A program made the translations under genes and the position numbers. A stretch of DNA of 64,000 nt from Zeus faber (Eukaryota > Chordata > Actinopteri > Zeiformes > Zeidae), in the NCBI GenBank assembly GCA_960531495.1, contig OY482862.1, positions 4,882,409-4,946,408 on the forward strand, in the 5' to 3' direction. Positions 10,131 through 20,404 of the stretch are shown here, in pieces. Under the pieces are notes generated by a model that was not told the DNA's origin, made no database searches, and worked only from the letters and a program-made list of their open reading frames with translations. Every line of letters starts with the position of its first letter. Within the stretch, counting starts at the first letter, position 1.

Positions 10131-10199
10131 CATCATCAGTGCTGATGACCCACCTGATGTGCCTGTTGAGGCACATCAGGTTGCCCCAAGGCAAACGTT

Positions 10200-10680
10200 T
10201 CAGGATGCAGAGACCTCCCGTGACGTGAATTTTTAATGGGTTTTAAAAAACAGGCTTGTTTGTTCGTTTGTTTGATATTATTAAGCTACTAAGTAAACAT
10301 ATTTGTGAGCCACCACAGCGAAAGCCGCCATCTTGAGCATTTCTAAAATTGCCTGGAGCAGCCAAATAAGTTGAAAAAACCTTTCTTGAAGGAAAAGGAG
10401 ATTTTTCCAGATTTGTGTTCCTTTGTGTTTTTTAAATCTCTCAGTGTATTTTCAAAAGCGAGTTTGATTAATAAATAGTAGAAAAATGTTAAACCATGGA
10501 GTTAAATATTCCCGTTAGATTACATTGGGAAACGCAGTTCACTTACCAAGACGCAGAACAGAAAGCAACCTTCGGGGTGAAGATCATTCACCCATATTCC
10601 ATGTGACGTGAAGGCACAATTATGAAACCACAGCGCATGGGGGTGTTTCGATTTCACTTGTCTGTGAAAACTTTCTTCTC
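10200..10680. other. No gene recognised
   Basis: AT-rich DNA between the LINE fragment and the acidic coding-like stretch. It may belong to the same DNA element as the segments that follow, but no ends were identified. Confidence 0.35.
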
Positions 10681-10689
10681 CGTATCGTT

Positions 10690-10925
10690 ATGGATTATGC
10701 GAAGCGGGTAGCAGAAGCTAGCAGCGCGTACTGGACTTCATTTTCCGCGATGATAGTCAGTTCTCCAACAGCGACGCGGAGAACGACAGCGCTGCTGAAT
10801 CTGATATTACTCCGGACTTGGAGAACATTTCAAACAGCAGCTTTCAAACTTGATGTGACGATGAAACAGAATATTTTCAAGAGCCACCGGTGGAGACCGA
10901 CGATATGCCTGCTGTTGATGTGACG
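10690..10925 (+). pseudogene. Acidic N-terminus, possibly piggyBac-like transposase
   Basis: An ATG at 10690 gives MDYAKRVAEASS. After a shift near 10730 the frame reads VLDFIFRDDSQFSNSDAEND, then ESDITPDLENIS, a stop, and DDETEYFQEPPVETDD. A short, very acidic Ser/Asp/Glu-rich start is typical of piggyBac-family transposases, but none of the DDD catalytic region is present, so this is a tentative call. Confidence 0.3.
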
Positions 10926-11049
10926 TGATGAAGTCCATTGAGGTTGGTGACAGATTTTCAGATTTCAGTTTTTCTGAGACTCATAATATTGATAGACTCT
11001 ACATTTTGTTGTGTACTTTTAAGCTCCAAAATAATTCCACTTTTATAAA

Positions 11050-11330
11050 ACATGTATATTCTTACTGTTAAATAAAAGCTTTGTTATAAACAAAATGAGT
11101 TGTGTGTTGTTGAAGCTGTTTGTGATAGGGCCCATTCAGCAGTATGTTATTTAACCATGAGGCTTTGTTTGTCCTCCAACCCCATTTGCATTCTGGGAGC
11201 TGGCTGAATGAACCTGGTGTGGGTAAAACTTTGGAGGTGATTATCTCAGAAACACACCCTTGTCATTAACAAGTCTTAGCTTTAAAAATATTCGCCTCAT
11301 TTGCACAAGTCACACCTTGTTTGGAAGCTC
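11050..11330 (+). repeat. Dispersed repeat E, copy 1
   Basis: Matches the reverse complement of about 41267-41625. Shared segments include TTCTTACTGTTAAATAAA, GTTGTGTGTTG, GCATTCTGGGAGCT, GGTGATTATCTCAGAAACAC, CACCCTTGTCATTAA and TTTGCACAAGT. It may be the 3' part of the DNA element whose acidic N-terminus lies at 10690. Confidence 0.75.
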
Positions 11331-11469
11331 TGATTCTCCCCTTTCAAATGATGAAGAAAGCCGCCAAATGACCCTAAAGTACGCGGTAGGTCACATTTGT
11401 TTAGTATAGTGCCTCAGTAAAAAAAAAAAAAGGTTGTTGCATTATTCAAATAAAAAGGAAGGAGTATAC

Positions 11470-11630
11470 CGTATAGCCTACATTACAATAAGGGATTACT
11501 TTATGGTTTAGTAACATGTCGTTGCTATTAGGCGCAAATCGATCTGTATGCGTGTGTTAAGTTTGGATTCAACCATTAAAGAACCATAAAACTTAGTTCC
11601 CTTCTCCAGTGGTAGGTCACATACACAACA
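11470..11630 (+). mobile_element. Gypsy element A, 3' LTR
   Basis: Partner of the LTR at 7355-7531, in the same orientation. Relative to that copy it lacks about 32 bases near its right end and carries scattered substitutions plus a small insertion (GTGTGTTAAG region). The divergence points to an old insertion. Confidence 0.75.
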
Positions 11631-11634
11631 GCCC

Positions 11635-12740
11635 TGTCACCTGCAGACCATGGCTTGACCACGCCCCCTTGTCTGCCATAAACCCCCACGGCCCGATTTA
11701 TGCTCGGGTCACACTGACGGCGACGGGGCTGCGGTGTGAAGCAGAGCAGCTCTCTTCTCGTCCTTGTACGGTCACGGCGCCAATGATGGGGCTTCTGTGC
11801 CCCTGGCTTTTGTGGGCATGTCGGCTCAAAATCGACTCGCTGTTGTGGGCGCACCAAACATTTCAAACCTCTCTCCTTTACATAGATGGTGCCGAGTCTA
11901 CTTATTTTTTATTGAAATGGTGTAGTTTGTTTAAAATATATTACCTCTTGAAAAAAATTAAGTAAATAATCTTGCTACGGTCCCTTAAAATAAAGAATAG
12001 TTCCTTGTTGAAGAAATATGAAAGGACGTGTTCCTTATTTTATTGATAGTTTAAACGACATTTTTCATTTGAATTAATAGGAACAATGCAATGGTCCGAG
12101 TGTCCAATTACCAAGGAGCAGGGCCATTAACAGCCCATCTTAATGGCTGTTGACCGGCGCTCGGCGCTGCTCATTTGCATAAAGTTGAAACTAGCTCAAC
12201 TTTCCTTGTTGCCGTGATACTGTCAGCTCATTGCCGGTGGTCACTCCACCCCCTGCAGCTGGATTGAGCCGGGCAAATGCATTACAGCTTGTCACTTAGC
12301 TGTGCCTCCTCGCCGGCGGTGTGAAATGTACCATTAGGCCGGGAGCTGTTGAGACTTCAGACGTTTACAGCAGGTAGACATCTTGTTGGGCAATCAGTGA
12401 ACAATGGAATGCAACAACCTTCCCATTGCATGTACGGTATTCAAATAAAACAGGGTTTTGGAATAATTAAGAAATCAGTGATTAATTCATTATTAGATAA
12501 GAGTTTTCTTGGTTCGGCATGTTTTCATTCCGTTCCGCAACTTATTTACACAGTTTCAAACTCCTATAATCTGCTACCTTGATCTTGAAACAAACTGAGT
12601 GAATTCTGGCAAATACTCGCCTAACAATATACCAAGGCTAAGAACTGTATTTGTTCAATATAACAATTACCCAACCTTGAACCTGAACAAATTCATAATA
12701 GTTGGCTGTGCTTTCACCCTAAATCCATTTCCCTCCACCA
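11635..12740. other. No gene recognised; candidate regulatory stretch
   Basis: The first 200 bases are GC-richer. The stretch at about 12110-12345 stands out: it carries the octamer-type TCATTTGCATAA near 12172, CAGCTG, and balanced composition with no repeat signature. This could be a conserved enhancer-like element, but the only basis is texture and one motif. Confidence 0.25.
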
Positions 12741-12744
12741 TTAG

Positions 12745-13115
12745 GCATTCATGGATTTACTTTTAGAGCGTCAAAGTGATTTTCTTTGTACAGTTTGAAA
12801 TTTTTGCCCGCGAAAGGGCCATCATTTATTTCAATTAACAGCAATTTTCTATAATCACAGAGAGAATCTCTTCAGTGACTCAACTGTTGTTAAGAGGAAC
12901 CAGAGAGTACCTTCCTTACGGCATATTTTTCCGTCACGGCAAAAACCAGAAGATGTGCTTCCTGCACCTGTTTATACCTCTGTCGTCTTACGTTTGATGA
13001 TCTGTCATATGCTATGTGATATACTGTATATCCGTCTCCTGCTATCTGCCGCACATCCAAATCCATCTTAACTAAATAAGGGTGTGCTTTTTAACCTGTA
13101 CAGAATTACAGACAC
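12745..13115 (+). repeat. Dispersed repeat D, right module
   Basis: Matches 18415-18790 in the same orientation: CATGGATTTACT, CAGCAATTTTCTATAAT, GAGAGAATCTCT, TTGATGATCTGTCATATGC, CACATCCAAATCCAT and AAATAAGGGTGTGCTTTTTAACC. No coding potential. Confidence 0.8.
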
Positions 13116-13194
13116 TGAAGATGGAAGGCGTCTAAGAAAGAAGGCTCGTTCAACGTTTCTTCCAGGTATGTCAGTGTCAGGGACCAAGCAAAGC

Positions 13195-13497
13195 ACAAGA
13201 CACACAGGCAGGGTGAAATAATTAGTGGATATTTATTGTCCCAAAGGATAAATAAATCGGCAAAAAAAACAAAAAACGGGAAAAAGTGATATCAACATAA
13301 ATAGATAAGAAAACAATAAATAAAATGGCTGTAAAATAAATATTCTTATGTCCCAAAATAAAGGGAGTCAAACAAACAGAACTCAACTAAACTAAACTTA
13401 CAGAATACAGGGCTCAAACCAAACTGTCTAGTTCAACTCCCCCACTCTGGAGTGACAAGCATGGGGAACATTTATACTACCCTGGTCAAACCATGAA
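13195..13497 (-). mobile_element. Gypsy element B (Gmr1-like), 3' LTR
   Basis: Matches parts of 17108-17823 in the same orientation: CACACAGGNAGGGTGAAA, TTATTGTCCCAAAGGATAAAT, CTTATGTCCCAAAATAAA, a CTAAACTTACAG segment and TACTACCCTGGTCAAACCATGA. A long interior portion present in the other copy (about 17360-17760) is missing here. On the minus strand it lies downstream of the pol fragments, as a 3' LTR should. Confidence 0.7.
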
Positions 13498-13794
13498 TCT
13501 TTTTTAAAACCATGAAATATTTGAGGTATGAACTTAACATTTCAATGAAGATAATATTAAATGATTCCATGAAAATGGAATTATGTTGGTACAACATACA
13601 GAAGGGCAATTTAATCGCTAGTCCATGAAATGATTAGTTAGCCATGTTGGAGGTTTCAATTTTCATCCACCATTATTTCAACTTCGCCTAATCCATGACC
13701 TCCTGCTTGCATTTAGCCTCGCCCCTTTTCATCAGTTCACCCTTTGCAGGGGAACCAGGGTGGAGATGAGGCTCTGCTAGAGTAGCAGAACACC

Positions 13795-14560
13795 TCTGTT
13801 ACTTATTTTCCACCAAGGCATTTCGAGGGCCTTTTTGGAGCCGGTGCCTAATCTGGAACCAGTTCTTTGCATTTCGACAGCAATATAATTGGCTCTGGAA
13901 CCGTAAAATTGGTTCCAGAGCGGCCCTACTTCGCTGTTGGACTAGAACCAAGAACTGCTTAGGTCAGGGGCTGGGGATGGAGACAAGCAAGCCCGAGCTA
14001 AACATTCGGACCACTGTTTTTTTTCAGCGCTTCAGCAGTACGGAATTCATGGACGTGAAGTCTGGTCTGTGGAGCTCTCAGGTGGGCAAATCAACTGGAC
14101 ATATTATAAAATATATCATAGTTTATTGAGTCGGTGCACAAACCCGGACAATTTGATAGTGAATGTTGAAAACCGGCGGCAGGGGCTTGAACTCCGGCAG
14201 TCCGTGGAGCCCGGAGTTCCAGCACCTCCCTGCCGGAGCAAGGGAGGTCCGGGCTCCGCGGAGTTCAAGCTCGCATAACCCCGGTTTTCAACTTCACTGC
14301 CAAATTGTCCTGGTTTTCACCACAATCAAAATAATAACTACACTATTATACTTGTTTTCAGTGCTTACATAGATATTTTTCATGTTCTGTAATGAAAATA
14401 ATCCTGATAAAAAAGCCAGAGACGTATTCTGACGTGACGTAATGAAGTGACTCTATGCCACCTGTTTTTCCCGTGGAAAAGGAAACTGGTTCTTAGAAGG
14501 TTTGCAAGTTTAACCAACTGTGAAGCAGCACTATTACCAGCCCACAACTAGAACTAGGTT
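13795..14560. mobile_element. Foldback-like DNA element with palindromic core
   Basis: GTTGAAAACCGG near 14165 is the exact reverse complement of CCGGTTTTCAAC near 14281. The match continues inward (CTTGAACTCCG against CGGAGTTCAAG; GGAGCCCGGA against TCCGGGCTCC) and outward (GGACAATTTG against CAAATTGTCC), so about 14130-14315 can fold into one long hairpin. The flanks carry TTTTCCACCAAGGCA on the left and CCGTGGAAAAGGAA on the right, a weak inverted pair suggesting MITE ends. It sits between the gypsy B pol fragments and their 3' LTR. Confidence 0.55.
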
Positions 14561-14569
14561 TGCTTTAGT

Positions 14570-15990
14570 ATGTGGGTATGTGCGGCTGGTGATGCAGCTG
14601 TTGTTTTAAGTCTGGACTATGCAATTCACGGATCTTACTGAGAATGTGCTGGATGTTGTTGAAAGCCTGCTCCACCTCCTCCATCCATTGAAGCTGTTTG
14701 GGATTCCTTGGTCGAGTCACATCTGTTAGGGGAGCAGCATGGGTTGAGTAGTTGGGAGTAAACCTTCTGTACCAAACTGACATGCCTATGAAAAACCTGG
14801 ACCTGGGGTTATCCATTTGCATAACCCAGGTACTCTATCTCAGACTTGGCCAAGGCACACTTTGCAGGGTTGACAGTTAGGCCTGCTCTCCGGACATGAC
14901 CAAGGATAAATCCCGCATGCTTCAGATGTATTTCCCAGGTGGTGCTGTGAATGACAATTTCATCCAAGTAGGCAGAGGCAAAATCGGAGTCCTAACATTA
15001 CATGAGCCTCTGGAAGTTTCTTGGGGCACCTTGCAACCCAAAGGGCATCACCGTGAAGTGGTACAGTCCCCATGTGGTCCTGAATGCAGTCAGCTTACAG
15101 GACTGTTGGCTCAGGATAACTCGCCAATAGTCCTTGCAAAGGACAATGATGGTTAGGAATTTGGTATTTCTGAGGTGTTCAATAAAAAATGTGGGGATTT
15201 GGGTATGAGTCAAACATTGAAATAGAGTTCAAGTAACGGAAATCCAAACAACACCTGATTTCACCACCCTTCTTCGGGACCAACACGATCGGGTTGCACC
15301 ACTCATTTCTCAATCGCTCATTGATTCCAATTGATAGCATCAGGTCCACCTCCTTCTTCAAGGACATGTGGAGACGCTCAGTTAACCTGTATTTTATATG
15401 CCTCACCCGTACATTGTCTTTCAATGCAATATCATGTACCACCATATTAGTACAATCAGGTTTCTCCTGGAATACTTATGGATGACTTCCTACTCTCATT
15501 GGGACTGCTGGTCTTCTGAGAGGTGGCCTAAATCAAGGAGAGAGGAGGTTGGAACTGGCAGGTATTGCGCTTCCAATTCTTCCTCATTCTCCACACTCTT
15601 GATCAGAAATACCGTGGCTTTCTCCTCAGGTTGTGGTACCCACTCTTTCATGAGATTTACATGTAGAATCATTCTGGAGCGCCGCATCAAGAAGTCAGGA
15701 TTTTGTATGTTTTGGGTCCTGCTTTGTGGGTTACCTCAAAGGGACCTTGCCATTTGCCACAAGCTCATTTGCCATGCTGTCCCATCATACCAGGTCTTCT
15801 GGTGCTCTTGGGCCTCAGCTAGTTGATTCTCGTTATGTGGCTGTTTGTCACAGCAAGGAGACAAAGTTTGTTTCAGAAGAGGCTTAAGGCAGCAAGACAA
15901 AAGACTGCTGTTTTTTTTCACATCACCCTTAGGTATCGCCTCAACCCACTTTGACCTCAACAGCGGTGATTCCAAAAAAAGTACCAGGTA
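14570..15990 (-). pseudogene. Gypsy element B pol: integrase end, then RT (Gmr1-like order)
   Basis: Reading the minus strand from 15975: SKWVEAIPKGDV (integrase-core-like), AEAQEHQKTWYD and, in a second frame, KWQGPFEVTHKAGPKTY. The last is a GPY/F-type module that marks the C-terminal end of a gypsy integrase. Next come LHVNLMKEWVPQPEE and DLGHLSEDQQSQ. Only then does the RT follow: CNPIVLVPKKGGEIRCCLDF, LTAFRTTWGLYHFTVMPFG, and at 14822-14565 a thumb region (YRRFTPNYSTHAAPLTDVTR). Integrase before RT is the arrangement known for Gmr1-type Ty3/gypsy elements. The RT catalytic box, RNase H and much of the integrase are missing, with several stops and shifts. Confidence 0.7.
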
Positions 15991-16084
15991 CCAAGTAATA
16001 CATCAACTTTTTCTAAATGGAAAACCATAAAAGGCCAGTAGAGTCGAGTTCAATTGAGACGGTACAATGCGGTGGAAAAGCGGC

Positions 16085-16385
16085 TTAAGTCTCACATACT
16101 GTATAGCTCTTTTGGAGTTTCATCAGGCTCATCTTCAATAGAGCTAAAGCGCTGCCAATATGTTTCAGGGTTGATGTCATACCATTTTCATGGTTGTTTC
16201 TGAAGGATAGCCGCCCTAAAGTGTTCATAATCAAGGGACTGATAAATGCCCATCTAGACATATGCACTTCTAGCTTAACCTATGAGTAAGGAGATCAGTC
16301 GAAAAGCCCAGTCTGCACTAGACCACTGACTTGCTACTGCTATTCGCTCAAATGTAATCAGAAAATGTTCAATGTCATTGTAGCA
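16085..16385 (-). pseudogene. Gypsy element B gag, downstream half
   Basis: The minus strand reads DIEHFLITFERIAVASQWSS, DWAFRLISLLIG, a stop, ARSAYV, a stop, SLDYEHFRAAIL, then after a shift YDINPETYWQRF and EDEPDETPKELY. This is the capsid/SCAN-like core of a gypsy gag. Two in-frame stops and at least one shift are present. It continues toward the integrase fragments; no protease or zinc knuckle was recognised between them. Confidence 0.7.
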
Positions 16386-16394
16386 GTCATCCTA

Positions 16395-16690
16395 CCACCT
16401 GCGACCCAAGTGTTGTGTTCAGGGACCTCCAGCACAGAGACACAGAAGAAGAGTGGTTGTAAACACCAGTTTGTTGTAGAGAGAAGCCTAGGTGGAATTA
16501 GCCCAGGAGCAGACAGACATGTGTGATGACAGGGCTCCCTTTCCTGAGTGTATGAGTGGGGATGGGTTTTTTTGCTCGTTAGACTAACGAACGAGCAACA
16601 GGTATGCCCGTATCCCAATCCCCTAGATCCAGGTCAGGTGTGGCTGCTCAAATCAGACCAATCCCACACCATAATCATGTGAGTCGTCAA
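16395..16690 (-). mobile_element. LTR-like repeat family B, copy 1, inside gag
   Basis: Shares CAGAGACACAG, a TAGAGAGAAGCCTAG/TAGAGAGTGGGCTAG segment, GGAGCAGA, ATGACAGGGCTCC and AACAAGCAACAGGTA-type sequence with copies at about 20645-20835 and 50495-50850, all in the same orientation. On the minus strand the other copies have AATAAA where this one has ACAACAAAC. It separates the two halves of gypsy B gag, so it inserted after that element. Confidence 0.5.
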
Positions 16691-16694
16691 TTTT

Positions 16695-16714
16695 CCCTAG
16701 CCCTAACCCTAACC
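16695..16714. repeat. Short interstitial telomere-like repeat
   Basis: CCCTAGCCCTAACCCTAACC: three CCCTAA-type units, the first with one change. It lies at the edge of the family B repeat within gypsy B. Confidence 0.7.
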
Positions 16715-16739
16715 AGATTAATAATAATTTGATTACAGA

Positions 16740-17015
16740 TCTGATTGGGAGACTGCAGGTGTAGCTACCAGAAAAGAAACAGCCTGGGAGGCAGGATGAA
16801 GCATGTCTGGAGCTTCAGCCCCCAGAAAATACACTAAGTGTTGTTCAAGGACTGGAGAAGCTCTGACCTGCACCTCCAGCTAGAGAAGACTGAACTGGTA
16901 TTGAAGAGTTCTGAACCATTGCTATTGGTTTGAAGTCTCTTGATTAAGCTGGGCTTCCTGGGCCTGCTGCTCCCCAATGTGGGCATGAAGAATGCTGGCC
17001 AAGTCCGTAACAATT
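16740..17015 (-). pseudogene. Gypsy element B gag, N-terminal part
   Basis: The minus strand reads DLASILHAHIGEQQAQEAQL, a stop, QWFRTLQYQFSLL, a stop, and LEVQVRASPVLEQH. This Gln/Glu-rich helical start with a repeated 'QFSLLxLEVQ' phrase is characteristic of gag N-termini in Gmr1-like fish elements. It begins about 90 bases inside the 5' LTR edge at 17108. A separate dispersed repeat divides it from the downstream half. Confidence 0.6.
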
Positions 17016-17107
17016 GGTTACCTGGTCTCTTTCTCTCTCAAAACCTATGAACCCATCAGTTATACACATTCCACTACCACCTCAGTCTCAGGTTGCTCTT
17101 CCTGCTC

Positions 17108-17823
17108 CAAGCATTTGACACACAGGTAGGGTGAAAAAATAAGGTGTTACTTATTGTCCCAAAGGATAAATCATCTTCTTCTTCCGGCTGCTTAAATTAA
17201 TGGGAAAAAAGGTAAAATATGATACAAACATATATAGATATGAAAAAATAAGCAAAATGTTGAAAAAAGAACTATTCTTATGCCCCAAAATAAAAGCCGC
17301 GGTCAAACAAAACTTAACTAAACTTACAGAAATCAGATCTCAAACCATAAGAGACTGTAGCAGTCTTGGTACCCAGATTCGGGGTAAGGACTCAGAGAGA
17401 CTCAGGTTGGAGCTGAGGTTGAGCCAACACAGCGGGTTCTATTATCAAACAGTTCAAAACATAACCCTGCTCAAGTGCGGAAAAAGGAAACATAATGGAC
17501 AACTTGAAACCACACAAAATGTCTGTGGTTCTCAGGTATGGATCGCTTGGCTCCAGAGCACTCCCGCACTATCACTGCTGTGAACTCCTCACTGCAAGAA
17601 AAGACAGTCACATAAGAAACCTTCCCAGCTGCAATGATTGGCCAGTCAGCTCAACTAGCCACAGCTGTCACTAAGGCAGGGGAGCGTCACTCTACCACGC
17701 TGACTTCACCTCGCCTCCCAGACCCGGCTCGACCACACCTCCAAGTCGGCCACAGAGACATGTCTAGCTCAACTCATCCACTCTCGAGTGTCAAAATGTA
17801 TACTACCCTGGTTAAACCATGAC
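17108..17823 (-). mobile_element. Gypsy element B (Gmr1-like), 5' LTR
   Basis: Long partner of 13195-13497. Both ends match, but this copy holds about 400 further bases (about 17360-17760) that the 3' copy lacks. The LTR is therefore about 715 bp here, unless the extra part is an insertion. The downstream gag on the minus strand starts within about 100 bases. Confidence 0.65.
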
Positions 17824-17829
17824 CATGTA

Positions 17830-18265
17830 TCACCTACAAAACAACAATGTACTGTATATTGCTAGTCAGAACACCTCTGTGCGGGTCACAGTTACAGTCA
17901 CCATCACAATGAGCAATTAGAAAAAATTGGTGTTGGGTTTTAAAAGGTGAAGTTTCTTCATTATCCTTTGTATACTCTGCCATGCCACACACATGAAGTA
18001 GGAACATTTCTGTAAGTAATGAGATTCATGAATTCACATGTATCTAATGCAATGAGACATACATATTAGTGGGTGAAACTTGGCTTTAATTATGACAAAC
18101 ATGAAAAGGAATTTGAAACAGAGATGCTGTCTGGCAACATTAATGACAAAATAGAACTTTTGAGCAAAAATATGCATTGAGAACAAGAAATGAAGAAATA
18201 GATATGGCGTGAACATGACCTTTGATCAGACTCTGCCCAGTTCCCCATGGTGGAAATATCAGATA
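17830..18265. other. No gene recognised
   Basis: AT-rich DNA, no recognisable domain or element end. Confidence 0.4.
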
Positions 18266-18269
18266 TCAG

Positions 18270-18790
18270 ATATATCAGATAATTGGTTGTGTCATGGTTG
18301 TTCAGCTTGTTCAGTCATATTTTCTTTTTCTGTTCAATGGCTAGTCATTTCACATGTATTCTTGTCCACTGGCATATCGTTATGGAATAGGACCATAATT
18401 AACGCTATCTTACCTTAAGCATACATGGATTTACTCTTTCAGTGTCAAAGTGTTTTTCTTTGTGCCGTGTAAATTGTTGCCCGGGAAAGTGTCGAAATTG
18501 CTTTTAATTTACAGCAATTTTCTATAATTACGGAGAGAATCTCTGCAGTGATTGGACTGTTGTTAACAGCATTTTCTTCTGTCGCTGCAAAAAGCAGAAG
18601 ATTTGCTTACTGCAACTTTTTTTTACCTCTCCAGGCCTTCGTCTTACATTTGTTGATCTGTCATATGCCATATGTCATATATAACTGTCTTCCACTATCC
18701 ACCACACATCCAAATCCATATCAAATAAATAAGGGTGTGCTTTTTAACCAGTACCGAATTACAAAGCACAGATTACAGACTCTGACAGAT
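18270..18790 (+). repeat. Dispersed repeat D, both modules adjacent
   Basis: 18270-18418 matches 6575-6715 and 18415-18790 matches 12745-13115, same orientation in both cases. Here the two modules are contiguous, which suggests that this copy is closest to the full repeat and the others are pieces. No transposase, terminal repeat or target duplication was recognised. Confidence 0.7.
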
Positions 18791-19708
18791 GCCTTTTCTA
18801 CTACTTTGTCTGAAATTGCCAGTCCTCCAACAAAAAAAGCCATCCTTTGACTCGCATTAACTCTGGCCAGACTCCCAATGCAAGAGCACCGCCAACAGGT
18901 GGAAAGTAATCTCTAATCAGGCCGAGGCGCGTGTTTGGACTTCCAGTCAGATTTTGTTTGGGCTCTCTACGGCTGCACAGGAGCGCCAAGCCTCAGACAG
19001 ACAGACAATGTAGAGGCGTTGTAGAGACTGAGCGACGAATTCACAAAAGGATTGTGCTGCTTTTGTGGCCGCTAAAATGGCGCAAATAACAGAAAAGGCA
19101 AGCATCTAATTCCCAAAGCACCTGCAAATGGTGAACTGCAGCGCTAGCTGCCACGCAAATAGTGTCTCGGTGTGCCGCTGCTTTTTGCATGTATTTAAAT
19201 TAGGTATTATGTATACATTTTTTGCAAAATTGGCCCCTCTCTCTGCAAATCAGCCTTTGCAAATAGCATCACAAACAAATTTAAAAACACCGGCGCTGAT
19301 AGCCACACGCAGTTAGAGTGAAGTTATTACCGTCTCCAGGGACCCACAATAGTTATGATAGTTCCACAAAAAAAAAAGGCAGCGGTGCGTGATGGTCTTC
19401 AGAGGGCTGGTGCAATTGAAGGGCATTTATAAGGGATGACTTTCTAGTGATCTGTAAAAAATATTTTGCCATTATTAAAATATATTCAAATGATTATTAT
19501 TATTATATATTATTTTTGTGAGAGCATGATATAGCAATGCATTAAACAGGTAGCAGTCTGTACAAAACACACTCCAAAAGCAACTTGTTGAAACTTTAAA
19601 TTATATACTGTACAAAAAAGGCATTACAAACATTGCCAAAAATGGTTCTATAATTCCAATTAAACACAAAAGATATTGAAAAAACAACTAAACATTATAG
19701 ACAATCAT

Positions 19709-19740
19709 GATAAAGTGATAAAGTGATAAAGTGATAAAGT
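19709..19740. repeat. (GATAAAGT)4 tandem repeat
   Basis: Four exact 8-bp units in a row. Confidence 0.9.
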
Positions 19741-19935
19741 TCTACATGAAAATATTATCATTCAGTGAGAACTAGAATTTCTTTAGTAAAAATGTATTCA
19801 TGTAACAAATGAATTGTTTGGGAAGAGTAAGTTTTATTATAGATTTACTCATACTGTTTAAATGTTTTAAACAGTATGAGTTTGCGCATCTCCATGAATC
19901 GTTCTCCCCATTGAATAAGATTAAACTGGAAAGCA

Positions 19936-19992
19936 TGGCTTGTCTTTATTGTCACACACACCACAACACATGCATTACATGAAGCTACAGCC

Positions 19993-20039
<47 letters not shown>

Positions 20040-20404
20040 TCGCACACATAATAAGGCTGTGAAATGTGTTTTCAACATTTTTCCCCCATCGAGGATTGTC
20101 CTTCCTCCAGGGGGCAGGCCAGAGGTGGGCAGCTTACAATACAGGGCCTGGGGACCAACTTCAATGTCCATCGCTGGTCAGATGATGTTTCTTGTGCATG
20201 TTTTTTAGTGGGGGTTCTTAAGATGATATATGGTGGAAAGCCCATGTGAGCATGGGGAGAACATGCAAATTCCACAAATAAAGGTTCCAAATCAGGAGAT
20301 TCCCTCCGGAGCGCAGTGCCAACAGCGCCTCAGGCGTGAATTAAACCCAGGACCATCTTGCTGTGGGCCAACAATGCAATGCACTGTGCCACCGTGCCAC
20401 TGAC
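19936..20404 (-). mobile_element. tRNA-derived SINE, family 2, copy 1
   Basis: On the minus strand it starts GGCACGGTGGCACAGTGCATTG (A-box region). It has a B-box-like GGTTTAATTC, a body with TTTGCATGTTCTCCCCATG and GACCAGCGATGGACAT, and ends near a TGTGACAATAAAGAC-type tail. The same order occurs on the plus strand at 23483-23955. A (CA)n tract at 19994-20034 lies in the 3' part, as in the other copy. Confidence 0.8.

Noticed and set aside
16695-16714. Chromosome end or fusion point
   Set aside because: Only about three CCCTAA-type units are present, too few to argue for a telomere or fusion.
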